A stretch of DNA of 64,000 nucleotides from the NCBI RefSeq assembly GCF_015668195.1, contig NZ_JADPFC010000002.1:248001-312000 (forward strand), read 5' to 3'. The notes beneath the pieces were generated by a model. The model did no database searches. It was not told where the DNA came from and saw nothing but the letters and a program-made list of their open reading frames with translations. The translations under genes were made by a program, and so were the position numbers. Each line of letters begins with the position of its first letter. Within the stretch, counting starts at the first letter, position 1. The stretch comes from Romboutsia_C sp015668195. Lineage in GTDB: Bacteria > Bacillota > Clostridia > Peptostreptococcales > Peptostreptococcaceae. Shown piece by piece: positions 1-8,891 of the stretch.

Positions 1-1
1 T

Positions 2-469
2 AGTTTAAAAAATGAAATAAAATCTATTGGATTTTCTCTTGCTGTAGGTATTGGTATTGGAAATACTTCATATCAAGCTGAAACAAATGGATATAAAGCA
101 TTAAAACGTTCTTTAGATTCTTCTGATTTTGATATATTCTTAATTGATGAAAATGAGTTTTTAAAAGGTCCACTAGGACTAGATAGTGAAATTAACTATT
201 CACTTATAGCCTCTGATGAATATACAATAGATATTTCAAAAAAATCAGGACTAAGTTGTGAATCAATATCAAAAATTATAGCAATAAGCAATACTAGACA
301 AAGTAAAATATATGATACAAAAGAACTAGCTACATACTTAAATATAAGTGATAGAAGTGCTAGAAGAATTTTAAATAAATTAGTTTCAAAAGAACTAGCA
401 AGAGTATGTGCAAAAGAAACTAGTGAAGGCGGAGGTAGACCTAAAAACCTTGTAGAACTTTTATTTTAG
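2..469 (+). CDS. C-terminal part of a transcriptional regulator (GGDEF-like fold plus winged helix)
   Basis: The reading frame is open from the left edge to the TAG at 467-469 (155 residues visible), so the start lies outside the window. The first third contains VGIGIGNTSYQAETNG, a pattern typical of degenerate GGDEF/nucleotidyl-cyclase-like folds (G-x-G then A-x-x-N). The last about 55 residues read as a winged helix (DTKELATYLNISDRSARRILNKL, quoted here in two parts: DTKELATYLNIS and DRSARRILNKL) followed by a Gly-rich wing. A DNA-binding regulator is inferred. It converges on the M20/DUF3100 genes and may control them, but nothing in the sequence proves that. Confidence 0.6.
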   Translation, partial: SLKNEIKSIGFSLAVGIGIGNTSYQAETNGYKALKRSLDSSDFDIFLIDENEFLKGPLGLDSEINYSLIASDEYTIDISKKSGLSCESISKIIAISNTRQSKIYDTKELATYLNISDRSARRILNKLVSKELARVCAKETSEGGGRPKNLVELLF

Positions 470-476
470 TATATAA

Positions 477-501
477 AAAAGGGCTTATTAAAAGCCCTTT
501 T
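477..501. terminator. bidirectional rho-independent terminator
   Basis: A 10-bp stem (AAAAGGGCTT with AAGCCCTTTT, 4-5 nt loop) lies between the convergent regulator and amidohydrolase genes. It has T-rich tails on both strands. Confidence 0.85.
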
Positions 502-518
502 TATTTTTAATTACTTAA

Positions 519-1832
519 TTATATAGTTCTATCATACTTTTCTAAGAAGCTTAGGTACTCTTCTTTAGTCATTACAGGAGTGAAGTTATTTAATATTTCA
601 TTAGCTTCTTTTGCACCATCAAATAATAAATCTACAACAGTCATAGCCATAGACTTTGCAGGTACTATATATGCTAATTCTTCATCTACTATTTCATACT
701 CTCTAGTGTGAAGTGCTCCCTTTATACCACCTATCATTGGGTGAAGTGTCGGCATTAAATGAGATATATCACCAAAGTCAAATGAACCTGTGAAATCTCC
801 ACCATCAACTATTTTTTCTGATTCTATTCCTAAATTAACTAAGTTATCGCTAAATAATTTGTCCATATCTCTATAACGAAGTATTGGTAAATATCCTGGT
901 ATTTCAGTTAATACTACCTCTGCTCCAACTGCATTACCACCTGCTATTAATGCTCTATTTATTCTCTCACTAGCATCTATCATACCATCTATAGTTCTAG
1001 CTCTTACATATGATTCCATTTGAACATCAGCAGGTACAACATTTACTATATCTCCAGCTTTAGTTAAAATTGGATGGAATCTAACTCTTTCAGATTCTTT
1101 AAATGTTTCTCTTAATGCATTTACATTATTTATAGCAAGCATTGCTGCATTTAAAGCATTTATACCTTCATGTGGAGCTGAACCTGCATGTGATTCTTTT
1201 CCTATAAATTGAACTTTCTTTCCTATAAATCCATTACTTTCTGGACCTACTAATGCCTTATTTTCTCCCATATCTAATGAATGGAACATCATAGACATAT
1301 CTATATCATCAAAATATCCTTTTTTAACAAGTTCTTGCTTTCCGCCAAAGTAAGTTATTTCACCTTTATCTTTTAATGATTGTCTATATTCTAACTCTAT
1401 AAATTCTTCTGCTGGAGTAGCCATAAAAGATACTTTTCCATCAAGATTATCTAATACACCACTTTTAACTAATCCAACTGCAGCACCTAACATTCCAGCT
1501 ATTTGTATATTGTGTCCACAAGTATGAGATGCACCTATTTCATTAGAATGTTTGTGCTCTTTACAAGATATTCCGTCTAATTCTCCTAATATAGATACAT
1601 GAGGTCCTTTTTTATCACTATTTGCAGTAGCCATACATCCTGTAACAGCTATATTTTTTTCTACTTCTAGTCCTAATTCTTCACTTAAAAAGTTTGCTAC
1701 AGCTTCAGTAGTTTTATATTCTTTATATCCGTATTCTGGATTTTCATATATTCCACGACCTACTTCTATTATTTTATCTCTATTTTCATCTATTGTTTTT
1801 ATAATTAGTTCTTTTAATTTAGCTTTATTCAT
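519..1832 (-). CDS. M20 family amidohydrolase/peptidase
   Basis: This 437-residue protein has the M20D amidohydrolase layout: a first metal-ligand motif SHTCGHN near residue 103, the Glu pair in ATPAEEF near 139, MMFHSLD, and a dimerisation insert from about residue 205 to 320. The family removes acyl or amino-acid groups from amides such as N-acyl amino acids or p-aminobenzoyl-glutamate, using two metal ions. It is preceded by two membrane-protein genes in the same direction, so a transported amide is the likely substrate (inference). The start ATG has a good ribosome site (GGGAGGAATT) upstream. The exact substrate cannot be told from sequence. Confidence 0.85.
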   Translation of the reverse strand: MNKAKLKELIIKTIDENRDKIIEVGRGIYENPEYGYKEYKTTEAVANFLSEELGLEVEKNIAVTGCMATANSDKKGPHVSILGELDGISCKEHKHSNEIGASHTCGHNIQIAGMLGAAVGLVKSGVLDNLDGKVSFMATPAEEFIELEYRQSLKDKGEITYFGGKQELVKKGYFDDIDMSMMFHSLDMGENKALVGPESNGFIGKKVQFIGKESHAGSAPHEGINALNAAMLAINNVNALRETFKESERVRFHPILTKAGDIVNVVPADVQMESYVRARTIDGMIDASERINRALIAGGNAVGAEVVLTEIPGYLPILRYRDMDKLFSDNLVNLGIESEKIVDGGDFTGSFDFGDISHLMPTLHPMIGGIKGALHTREYEIVDEELAYIVPAKSMAMTVVDLLFDGAKEANEILNNFTPVMTKEEYLSFLEKYDRTI

Positions 1833-1874
1833 AATTAATTCCTCCCAAAAAATAAATATTTGTATTATATTAAA

Positions 1875-2345
1875 CTATATAACCCCTTGCATTTTTAGTA
1901 CTATATGCCCTATAGTTGCACAAGCAAAGAATATTGTTGTGAAAACTATTAAAGATATAACTACTATTTTCCAAGACATTTTCTTTAATTCTTCTATTTT
2001 ATTACCTACAGATATCCCAGCAAATGCTAGTAAAGGTGTAGTTATAGCCATAAAGTTTATATTTGCAACTTGCTCATTAAATACATCTGATACTGGGTTT
2101 CCTGGTATACTAAGTATTAACCCTATTATTGTTGCAAATCCAAATGCAGGAAATATTGATTTTGGAAATAAATCTTTTAATATCATTGCTGCCATAGCTG
2201 CTGCTATCATTATTAGCATTCCAGGAAGAGCTGTAGTTATTGATACTCCCTTACTTATATACTGTCCTATTAAAATCATAGCCCCAACCATTAGCATTAC
2301 TATAAGTTGATGTAAACTTCTTTTAACATTTATATTAGCAAACAT
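1875..2345 (-). CDS. small integral membrane protein next to DUF3100
   Basis: 156 residues with about five hydrophobic segments (near 12-30, 35-55, 65-80, 98-115 and 125-148). No catalytic motif is visible. It sits 18 bp after the DUF3100 gene and 42 bp before the M20 gene, so the three probably form one operon. I infer that it works with DUF3100 as a small transporter or export unit; the family is not firmly recognised. The same-strand spacing and a ribosome site (AGAGGGAT) upstream support it as a real gene. Confidence 0.7.
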   Translation of the reverse strand: MFANINVKRSLHQLIVMLMVGAMILIGQYISKGVSITTALPGMLIMIAAAMAAMILKDLFPKSIFPAFGFATIIGLILSIPGNPVSDVFNEQVANINFMAITTPLLAFAGISVGNKIEELKKMSWKIVVISLIVFTTIFFACATIGHIVLKMQGVI

Positions 2346-2363
2346 TTTTTATCCCTCTCTTTA

Positions 2364-3215
2364 CTAAGCTACACTATTTTTTGATGTTTCTTTAGACTTT
2401 CTACCTAACTTAGGCTCTAAAACTTTATATAACTTATTTGTAAATGGTAAAGTTATAAATACTAAGAATATTAGTCCAGTTAAACTAGACATCATATTAC
2501 TTGTAGCCCCATATGAAAGTATAGTATCAACCATAGCAGGATCAGCTGCTATTTCTGGTACTTTTGTAAGTGCTGCTGAAGCTGCAGTCATCATACTACC
2601 ACTACCAACTCCTGTTGCCATGCCAAGTGCATATGGATGAAGACCTGTATATATTGAAACAGAACCTAGTATAGAGAAGTATATAGTTCCTATTACTGTT
2701 CCCATTAAATATGTACCTAAAACACCACTACCTTCTGGTGAATTTATTCCGTATTTTTCAGATATAACTCCTAAAGAAGTCTCACGACTTATACTAGAAC
2801 AAGCCCCCACAGCTTCTCTTTTAAACCCAAATAGTAACGCTAAAGGAAGTGCTACTATAGGTGCTAGTATATGCCCAAATTCTTGAGCTAAAAATGCTGG
2901 ACCTGCTTGTATTATTTTTGCAAGATTAGGACCAACTGTTGAACCATACTTTATTCCAAGTAAAACAAGTGCGATACCAACAACATCCCCAGCTATATTT
3001 ATTTCTTTTTCCCCAACCATTTCTTTTAATACTTTTATTTTCTTCCCTAATAAATCTGGTGTGATTATAATTCCTATAATTACTGCGTATAACATTGGGA
3101 ATAATACTAAGGCTACAGAACCTAGCTTAACTGTATACTCTCCAATAAATTCGCACCCTACAACTATTAATAAAGTTGCAATCATAACTTTCATAAGACT
3201 TTTGTTATTTTCCAT
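2364..3215 (-). CDS. DUF3100 family membrane protein
   Basis: 283 residues, strongly hydrophobic, with roughly eight membrane segments. It has the pattern I associate with DUF3100 proteins: an N-terminal LIVVGCEFIGEYTVKLGSV stretch and a Gly/Ser-rich GMATGVGSGSMMTAASAAL segment near residue 200. The family has no established function. It is the first gene of a putative three-gene operon ending in the M20 amidohydrolase, which suggests transport of the substrate or product (inference). A good sigma-A-type promoter lies about 145 bp upstream. Confidence 0.75.
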   Translation of the reverse strand: MENNKSLMKVMIATLLIVVGCEFIGEYTVKLGSVALVLFPMLYAVIIGIIITPDLLGKKIKVLKEMVGEKEINIAGDVVGIALVLLGIKYGSTVGPNLAKIIQAGPAFLAQEFGHILAPIVALPLALLFGFKREAVGACSSISRETSLGVISEKYGINSPEGSGVLGTYLMGTVIGTIYFSILGSVSIYTGLHPYALGMATGVGSGSMMTAASAALTKVPEIAADPAMVDTILSYGATSNMMSSLTGLIFLVFITLPFTNKLYKVLEPKLGRKSKETSKNSVA

Positions 3216-3359
3216 ATTTCCTCCCTAAAAAATATAAGTATTTAACTAAGACAAAGTTCCCCTATTTAAGAATACGTTTGCCTATTTTCAAAAATAAAAA
3301 CTTTACATAAAATATTTAAAGTTTTATTTTTGACATGTCATTAAGTTGTCCGTAATTAA

Positions 3360-3388
3360 AGAATAAAATATTTGAAGATTTTTGTCAA
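3360..3388 (-). promoter_or_regulatory. sigma-A-type promoter for the DUF3100/M20 operon
   Basis: On the minus strand TTGACA (3383-3388) and TATTCT (3360-3365) are separated by exactly 17 bp. It faces the DUF3100 gene and leaves a leader of about 140 nt. Confidence 0.6.
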
Positions 3389-3455
3389 TACGTTTTCATA
3401 ACAAATATTTTTATAGTTTATATATTAGTTTTTTTAATTTTTAATATAAATTAAA

Positions 3456-3495
3456 AAGGCTGTAAAATACTTAAACTTAAGTATTTTACAGCCTT
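3456..3495 (-). terminator. terminator of the dlt operon
   Basis: A perfect 18-bp stem (3456-3473 with 3478-3495) with a 4-nt loop, followed on the minus strand by a T run. It starts 13 bp past the dltC stop codon. Confidence 0.95.
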
Positions 3496-3508
3496 ATTTA
3501 TTAAAATA

Positions 3509-3739
3509 TTATTTTCTATTTTCTAAGAATTTAACTAAGTTATTAACTGTAGCCATGTCACTTCTTTCTAAATCTGTTGGTTGAAGTACTATTCCTAATC
3601 TAGATTCTATTTCAAGTAATACTTGTATTATAGCTAATGAGTCTAAAAGCTCTGCTTCAAATAAATCAAAATCTAAATCATCTCTTATTTCATCACTACC
3701 TAAAACATCTTCAAATATTTCTATAACTGTTTCTTGCAT
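3509..3739 (-). CDS. dltC: D-alanyl carrier protein DltC
   Basis: 76 residues, the normal length for DltC. This carrier receives D-alanine from DltA on a phosphopantetheine arm attached to the Ser of the motif (here ELLDSLAI, Ser near residue 35) and hands it to the membrane transfer machinery for decorating teichoic acids. It is the last gene of the dlt operon, 17 bp after dltB, with a ribosome site (AAGGAGG) upstream and a strong terminator downstream. Confidence 0.95.
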   Translation of the reverse strand: MQETVIEIFEDVLGSDEIRDDLDFDLFEAELLDSLAIIQVLLEIESRLGIVLQPTDLERSDMATVNNLVKFLENRK

Positions 3740-3756
3740 TTTATGTCCTCCTTAAA

Positions 3757-4905
3757 TTAAGCAAAATATCCTGAGAATATTAGTAGTCCAAAACATGCTA
3801 TATGGAATGTTACAAATATTTGCACATATTCAAACCACTTCTCTTTTTTATGCTTTTTGTAGAATTTGGATTTTTTCTGATATATATCTGTAAGAACTAA
3901 TGCTAGACCTTGATATATACCATATACTATATAAAACCATGTTAAACCATGCCAAAATCCCATAACTAACATTGTTATCATTTGAGCAACACGACCTGCT
4001 GTAGCTCTATTTTTAAATCTTTTCTTTCTCATAGAAGATATTAAATATCTTGAGAATATATAATCTCCAAACCATCTAGAAAGACTTATATGCCATCTTG
4101 TCCAGAATTCTTTCATGTCTTTACTTATAAATGGTTTGTTAAAGTTATCTGGTGCTTTTATACCAAATATATAACTTGTCCCTACAGCAAATAAACTGTA
4201 TCCTCCAAAGTCAAAGAATAAGTATAAACTATAAGCATACATATAGCTTAGTGCATTTTTAAAAGTTATATCACCAGGTATTTTTGACATCCAATAAGTA
4301 TTTACTAAAAATGCTATTACAAACTTATATCCAATCCCCATAAATATTTTTTTAATACCTGGAGCTAAATATTCATTTATATATTCGCTTCTTGATATAT
4401 TTTTTTCTAATTCGCTTTCAAATCTTCTTGATCTATCTATTGGTCCTGAACTTAATGTTGGGAAAAATAGTACAAAGTAAATCATATCTAGTAGCTTTAC
4501 TTCTTTTATTGCCCCATCATAAATTTCTATAACCATTTGTATTGTTCTAAAGTTTAAATAAGATATTCCTATAAAACCAATAGTCCCCATTGATGTATAT
4601 GGTGATAATTTATTAATTATTATTGGAGACATTGATGCTAATAAAAATAATCTATATACAAGCTTACTGTCCGTTTTCTTTCTTACATATTCATATCCTT
4701 TAACTACTATAACTTCAATTACCATAAATGCTATTAAGAACTTTAGGTGTACATTTACTCCAACTATTAAAAGTATCATAAATGCAGTTGCTATCATTCC
4801 ATAGTACTTTATCTTTTTTTCACAAAGTCCTAGTATTATAGCTGGTATTGACGTTAATAATAATATATAAAGATAAAAATAATCTCCATATTGTGAAAAA
4901 GTCAT
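3757..4905 (-). CDS. dltB: D-alanine transfer O-acyltransferase DltB (MBOAT)
   Basis: 382 residues, polytopic, MBOAT superfamily. The signature segment FWTRWHISLSRWFGDYIF near residue 255 and the invariant His in MGFWHGLTWF near 310 are both present. DltB moves D-alanine from DltC across the membrane for lipo- and wall teichoic acid esterification. Its start overlaps the dltA stop region by one base (ATGA type), which fits translational coupling. Confidence 0.95.
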   Translation of the reverse strand: MTFSQYGDYFYLYILLLTSIPAIILGLCEKKIKYYGMIATAFMILLIVGVNVHLKFLIAFMVIEVIVVKGYEYVRKKTDSKLVYRLFLLASMSPIIINKLSPYTSMGTIGFIGISYLNFRTIQMVIEIYDGAIKEVKLLDMIYFVLFFPTLSSGPIDRSRRFESELEKNISRSEYINEYLAPGIKKIFMGIGYKFVIAFLVNTYWMSKIPGDITFKNALSYMYAYSLYLFFDFGGYSLFAVGTSYIFGIKAPDNFNKPFISKDMKEFWTRWHISLSRWFGDYIFSRYLISSMRKKRFKNRATAGRVAQMITMLVMGFWHGLTWFYIVYGIYQGLALVLTDIYQKKSKFYKKHKKEKWFEYVQIFVTFHIACFGLLIFSGYFA

Positions 4906-6413
4906 TAAATTTCCTCCATAAGTTTCTTTCTATCTATTTTTCCGTTTATGTTTGTCGGGAATTCATCTATAACCTTTATATTTCTAGGAATCATATATGA
5001 TGGTATATATTTTCCTAATTCTTTTTTGATTATCATTCCGTTTTTAAGATTACTTAGGGAGTTCTTTTCTTTTAGCTGTACTATACCTGTTAAGTATGCT
5101 ATTTTTTCATCCTTATAAACTGGTATAACTATTGCATTTTTAATGTTATCAACTTTTCTTAAGTTGTTTTCTATATCTTCTATTTCTATTCTAAATCCGT
5201 TTAATTTTATTTGGAAATCTTTTCTACCGTAGTAGTATATTCTTCCATCTAGAAGATACCCTATATCTCCTGTTTTATAAGCTCTGTGTTTTACTCCATC
5301 TATTTCATCAAAGTAAAATACTTCATTAGTTTTTTCTTCATTGTTGAAGTATCCTTTTGAAACTGAAGGCCCTATTATTACTATTTCACCTTTTTCGCCT
5401 TCACTTAATTCATTCCCATCTTCATCTATAATTTTTATCTTACAGTTTTCCATAGGGAATCCTACTGGTAAACTTTTTTCATCTTCTACTAATTCCATAG
5501 TCATATCATTTACACTTACTCCAACAGTAGCTTCAGTTGGCCCGTATCCATTTATAACTCTAGTATTTTCAAATCTTTCTAAAAGCTCTTTTGTTAAACT
5601 CTTTGGAAGTGCTTCACCTATAAATATCATAGATTCAAGCTTTGGTAACATTTCACTGTTAAAGCTCTTTTCTGTTACACAAACTCCTGCAAATGATGGT
5701 GTTGAAACCCACACTGCCATATCAGATTCACCAAATTGTCTAAATAGTTCCTTGTAGTCTGCTAATACTTTCTTTGTTAAAGAGAATAAAGTAGCACCAT
5801 GAACTAATCCTGGATATATAGATGTAACTGATAAGTCAAATGAATATGCTGCTTGATTCATTATTACTTTTTCACTTCCATCTATATTTAAATATGGGCT
5901 AATCCAATCAACAAAGCTATCTAAGTTGTTTGAACTTATTTGAACTCCCTTTGGCTTTCCTGTACTTCCTGATGTAAATAAGATATATGCATTTTCATCT
6001 TCCTTTACCCAGTTAGATTTATCTATTTCTTTATTTTCATATTTTTTTATTATTTCTTTTAATTCATTTTCATTAACTACATTTAAGCCTTCTAAGTTTA
6101 CTTCACTAAAGTTAAATACAACTTTTGGCTTAATTTCACCAGTTACATCATATACTCTATCTAGTGGGAAACTTATATCAAGTGGTACATATGCTCTTCC
6201 TGATTTTAAGGCACCTATCATACATGCCATTATCATATTTTCCTTGTTTCCATATATAACTATTGGTGTGTTATCTTCATGTATATCTTTTAAATATAAA
6301 GCTATTGCTTCTGAGTACTTATCTAAATCTTTATAAGAAAGACTTTCATCATTACATTTTAATGCTATCCTGTCTGTATTTGCGTATTTTTTTATACCTT
6401 CAATGATTTTCAT
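4905..6413 (-). CDS. dltA: D-alanine--D-alanyl carrier protein ligase DltA
   Basis: 502 residues, an adenylate-forming enzyme. Motifs in order: the phosphate loop YILFTSGSTGKPKG near residue 143, NGYGPTEATVG near 288, the hinge region YKTGDIGYL...GRKDFQIKLNGFRIE near 375-405, and the C-terminal catalytic Lys in NGKIDRKKL near 492. It activates D-alanine with ATP and loads DltC. D-alanylation lowers the negative charge of the wall and raises resistance to cationic peptides. It follows dltX by 15 bp with a ribosome site AAGGAGG. Confidence 0.97.
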   Translation of the reverse strand: MKIIEGIKKYANTDRIALKCNDESLSYKDLDKYSEAIALYLKDIHEDNTPIVIYGNKENMIMACMIGALKSGRAYVPLDISFPLDRVYDVTGEIKPKVVFNFSEVNLEGLNVVNENELKEIIKKYENKEIDKSNWVKEDENAYILFTSGSTGKPKGVQISSNNLDSFVDWISPYLNIDGSEKVIMNQAAYSFDLSVTSIYPGLVHGATLFSLTKKVLADYKELFRQFGESDMAVWVSTPSFAGVCVTEKSFNSEMLPKLESMIFIGEALPKSLTKELLERFENTRVINGYGPTEATVGVSVNDMTMELVEDEKSLPVGFPMENCKIKIIDEDGNELSEGEKGEIVIIGPSVSKGYFNNEEKTNEVFYFDEIDGVKHRAYKTGDIGYLLDGRIYYYGRKDFQIKLNGFRIEIEDIENNLRKVDNIKNAIVIPVYKDEKIAYLTGIVQLKEKNSLSNLKNGMIIKKELGKYIPSYMIPRNIKVIDEFPTNINGKIDRKKLMEEI

Positions 6414-6428
6414 TAGTAATCCTCCTTA

Positions 6429-6569
6429 TTAAAATTCATTATATATAAATGGTAATTCTTTAAATGATGTAAATGTCATCACTAATATAGCTGCTATTAT
6501 AACTATTGTTAATGTAATACTTATCATTAAGTATTTATTGTTGATTAAATTTTTTAAATAATTTTTCAC
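6429..6569 (-). CDS. dltX: DltX, teichoic acid D-Ala incorporation microprotein
   Basis: A 46-residue ORF between dltD and dltA. I chose the GTG at 6567-6569, which overlaps the last codons of dltD and gives a charged N-terminus (KNYLKNLINNKYL), one membrane helix (about residues 14-34) and the C-terminus FIYNEF. The FxYNxF-type tail is the hallmark of DltX in Firmicutes. An internal ATG at 6527 would give only 32 residues. The position matches what is known for dltX, a short gene inside dlt operons. The start choice is uncertain; the identity is well supported by the tail and location. Confidence 0.85.
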   Translation of the reverse strand: MKNYLKNLINNKYLMISITLTIVIIAAILVMTFTSFKELPFIYNEF

Positions 6570-7726
6570 AAACATCTACCCATCCTTTCGTACCAAGGTG
6601 CATAACATCTCTTAAGTAATATTTTTCAGTTTCTTTGTCTCTTAAATCTATAACATCAAAACCTTTTTGTTTTGCCATGTTTTCTGCTTTATCATAAAAA
6701 GCATGTCTTTCTTCTTTTGATATTCCTGTTAAGTTATAGAACTTGTCCATAGATGGAAGCATAACAACTACTGGCTTTATTCCTAAATCTTTACATACTG
6801 ATAATGTTAATTCATAATCATCAAATTCTCTTGATTCTAATAGATTAACATAATCGTATTTACCTTTCATTTTATCTAGGTTTTTACCAAAGTTTTTCTC
6901 ATAATATACCTTGTCTATTACTAAATCATTGTTTCCAACTCTTTTTTTAGCATCTTCAATTGCTTGTTTTGTTTCATTTTCCCAGTTAATAGGCTCTCCT
7001 TTTTTAACTTCTTTTTTTCATAGGAGCTCTTAATAACTTTTTAAATAACATTCCCTTGTCTTTTAACACTACTTCAAATTGTCTTGCTTTAAAGTAAGGG
7101 TATAATAAAGTTTTTTCTACTTTTGAAGTGAATGAATTATCATTATATAAATTTGCATATACAGCTTCTGGCTTAAACTCTCCAGATCCAGCTAATAGCT
7201 CACTTGCTCTTTTTGCAAACTCCTCTTTATTTTTCTTTGATATTTCAGGATTTTGTAAAAAGGCATAAAATTGAACAGGCGAAAATCTACCTTGGTAGTG
7301 GTGAGCTGTAACACCGCCTTTATCCATAAACCATTGCATAGAAAGTAGTAATACAACTTTTTTATCTTTTATATTAGGGTCTGTACTCCCAATTATAGTT
7401 GCATCTTGTAAATTTTGAGTATATGCCTTTCCTATTATAAATACTTTATTTTTACTTCTATTTGTATTGAAATAGTAAGTAGGATGCTGCTTTGTAGCAT
7501 GTCCTAGTTCTGATGAACCTATCATCATAATGTCATTTTGTTTTAAAAGATGATTATTTAATATAATTCCCTTATCCTTTTCCACGCTTAGAGGATAATT
7601 CATTACAGGAATTAAGTCTTTTTTATTTAATAGGTCTTTTATCTCATGGTCTAGGAATTTGTCTAGCCCAAACAAGAATATTCCTCCTATTAATATCGGC
7701 ACAATGAAATAAGTTATTTTTTTCAT
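6535..7726 (-). pseudogene. dltD: dltD, D-alanine transfer protein, broken by a one-base frameshift
   Basis: Two frames together make one DltD of about 397 residues, the usual length. The N-terminal part (7004-7726, 240 residues) has a signal anchor and the MMIGSSELGHATKQHP motif carrying the catalytic Ser of this SGNH-like family. It ends at TAA just after an A7 run at 7012-7018. The C-terminal part (to 6535) continues in another frame through KKGEPINWENETKQAIEDAK and has the conserved DVMHLGTKGW segment near the end with catalytic Asp and His. One base gained or lost in the A7 tract restores the full frame. It may be a sequencing error, a true mutation, or a phase switch. DltD sits outside the membrane and completes D-Ala transfer. 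Confidence 0.9.
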
Positions 7727-7761
7727 ATTTCTCTCCTCTAATTTAATCGTAATACTTAACT

Positions 7762-7790
7762 ATTTTATTACTTTATCGACATATATTCAA
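7762..7790 (-). promoter_or_regulatory. candidate dlt operon promoter
   Basis: On the minus strand TTGAAT (7785-7790) and TAAAAT (7762-7767) are 17 bp apart, leaving a leader of about 30 nt before the dltD start. In such AT-rich DNA this is only a moderate match. Confidence 0.4.
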
Positions 7791-8180
7791 TAACACTTTT
7801 GTAACTTTATGTTTTTTTAATGTATTTTTAAGGTTTTTTTAAATTATTTTTAAAATCATTTTATACTTAAATATTTTATTTTTAATATATTTCAAATAAA
7901 AAATATAAGTTTTTTATAATTTTTCTTTTAGTAAGTAAAAATTTACATAACAAAAAAGTATAGATATATCTCTATACTTTTTCTTTTGGATTAATATTTT
8001 ATTTTTTAATAGTTTTATATTAACAATACCCTTAATTAGTTAAGTTTAGTCATTTTTCTAATATTAAAATACTATATTTATATAATTAGTCTTTTTCTTA
8101 TCACTAAGTATATAAACATATTTTATTATTTTATTATAATATATAGTTTAATTTTTTAAAAATTTTGTAACTTAAATTTT
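7791..8180. other. intergenic stretch upstream of dlt
   Basis: Very AT-rich and without a coding frame I can support. It holds the upstream side of the dlt promoter and the terminator at 7954-7981; otherwise I see nothing in it. Confidence 0.6.
7954..7981 (-). terminator. terminator, probably of the Mor-like gene
   Basis: An 11-bp perfect stem (7954-7964 with 7971-7981) and a 6-nt loop, with a T run on the minus strand. It lies about 200 bp past the Mor-like gene. Confidence 0.65.
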
Positions 8181-8447
8181 TTAAATTCTATCAATTTTGT
8201 CATTTATAATATTTCTAACTTGAACTTCACTTATGCCAAATTTTCTAGATAATTCCTTATAATTACCATTAAAATCTTTTTTTATAATCTTATTCCTAAC
8301 AGGCTTAGTAATACTACTTTCATTAGGAATATATACGCTACTTCCTCCAGCAAACTTAACAAGCTTTTTAAAAGAATCTATTCCAATAACGTCAGCTAAA
8401 TCCTTAATAGACTCTGGTAAATCATCTTTAGTTAAATAATCTAGCAT
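8181..8447 (-). CDS. Mor transcription activator family protein
   Basis: 88 residues from the ATG at 8445-8447, chosen because a ribosome site (GGTGGAGG) lies just upstream; a longer TTG start would place that site inside the gene. The sequence follows the Mor/C family of phage Mu-like activators: DLPESIKDLADVIGIDSFKKL, quoted in part as DLPESIKDLADVIG, then GGSSVYIP, then a helix-turn-helix NYKELSRKFGISEVQVRNII. Such proteins act as middle or late phage gene activators. Here it stands alone, so it may be a leftover of a mobile element; its target is unknown. Confidence 0.8.
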   Translation of the reverse strand: MLDYLTKDDLPESIKDLADVIGIDSFKKLVKFAGGSSVYIPNESSITKPVRNKIIKKDFNGNYKELSRKFGISEVQVRNIINDKIDRI

Positions 8448-8520
8448 AAATAGCACCTCCACCTTTAACTTCAATATTTTTAATATACTTCCTTCTATTT
8501 TTAATTATAAAATATAATAC

Positions 8521-8545
8521 CCTACGTCGTTTTTTCATACATAGG
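8521..8545 (-). repeat. conserved small hairpin, copy 1
   Basis: Arms 8521-8527 and 8539-8545 pair fully on the minus strand if one G-U pair is allowed. The loop is A-rich. The core 8524-8540 matches 34379-34395 at all but one base, apart from differences in the outer stem that keep the pairing. It lies just upstream of the Mor-like gene. Confidence 0.55.
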
Positions 8546-8640
8546 ATATTTAAATTTTTTTATAAAAAACTTTAATTTCTATTAAAACCACAAATACCTA
8601 TACTTATTATCAAGAAGTAAAAAATAAAGGAGGAATGATT

Positions 8641-8865
8641 ATGGCAGTAACTGCAACTAAAAATCCATCAGGATTAAAGTTAAGATTTGACTGTGGTATG
8701 GATGATGTAACTGGAAAGACAAAGGTAAAAAGTAGGACTTACTTTAATGTTGACCCAGAAGCAACAGATGATGATGTATATGCTGTTGGATCTGTTATAG
8801 CATCACTTCAAAGTAATACGTTACTAGAAGTAGCTGTAATAGATAATACTACATTATCAGAATAG
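8641..8865 (+). CDS. DUF1659 family small protein
   Basis: 74 residues. I start at the ATG at 8641, not the one at 8635, because the ribosome site AAGGAGG ends at 8633 and only 8641 has normal spacing. The sequence MAVTATKNPSGLKLRFDCG with the later YAVGSVIASLQ fits DUF1659. It belongs to the DUF1659-DUF2922-YvrJ cassette that is found together across Firmicutes and whose function is unknown. Confidence 0.85.
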   Translation: MAVTATKNPSGLKLRFDCGMDDVTGKTKVKSRTYFNVDPEATDDDVYAVGSVIASLQSNTLLEVAVIDNTTLSE

Positions 8866-8891
8866 GTTATTAAATTATATGGAGGTGTATT

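Noticed and set aside
1939..2310. Plus-strand open frame opposite the small membrane protein
   Set aside because: It mirrors the minus-strand gene and has no ribosome site. Many similar mirror frames across the window were discarded for the same reason.
1875..3215. The two membrane genes as halves of one frameshifted gene
   Set aside because: Each has its own ribosome site and start, an 18-bp spacer separates them, and the frames do not continue into each other.
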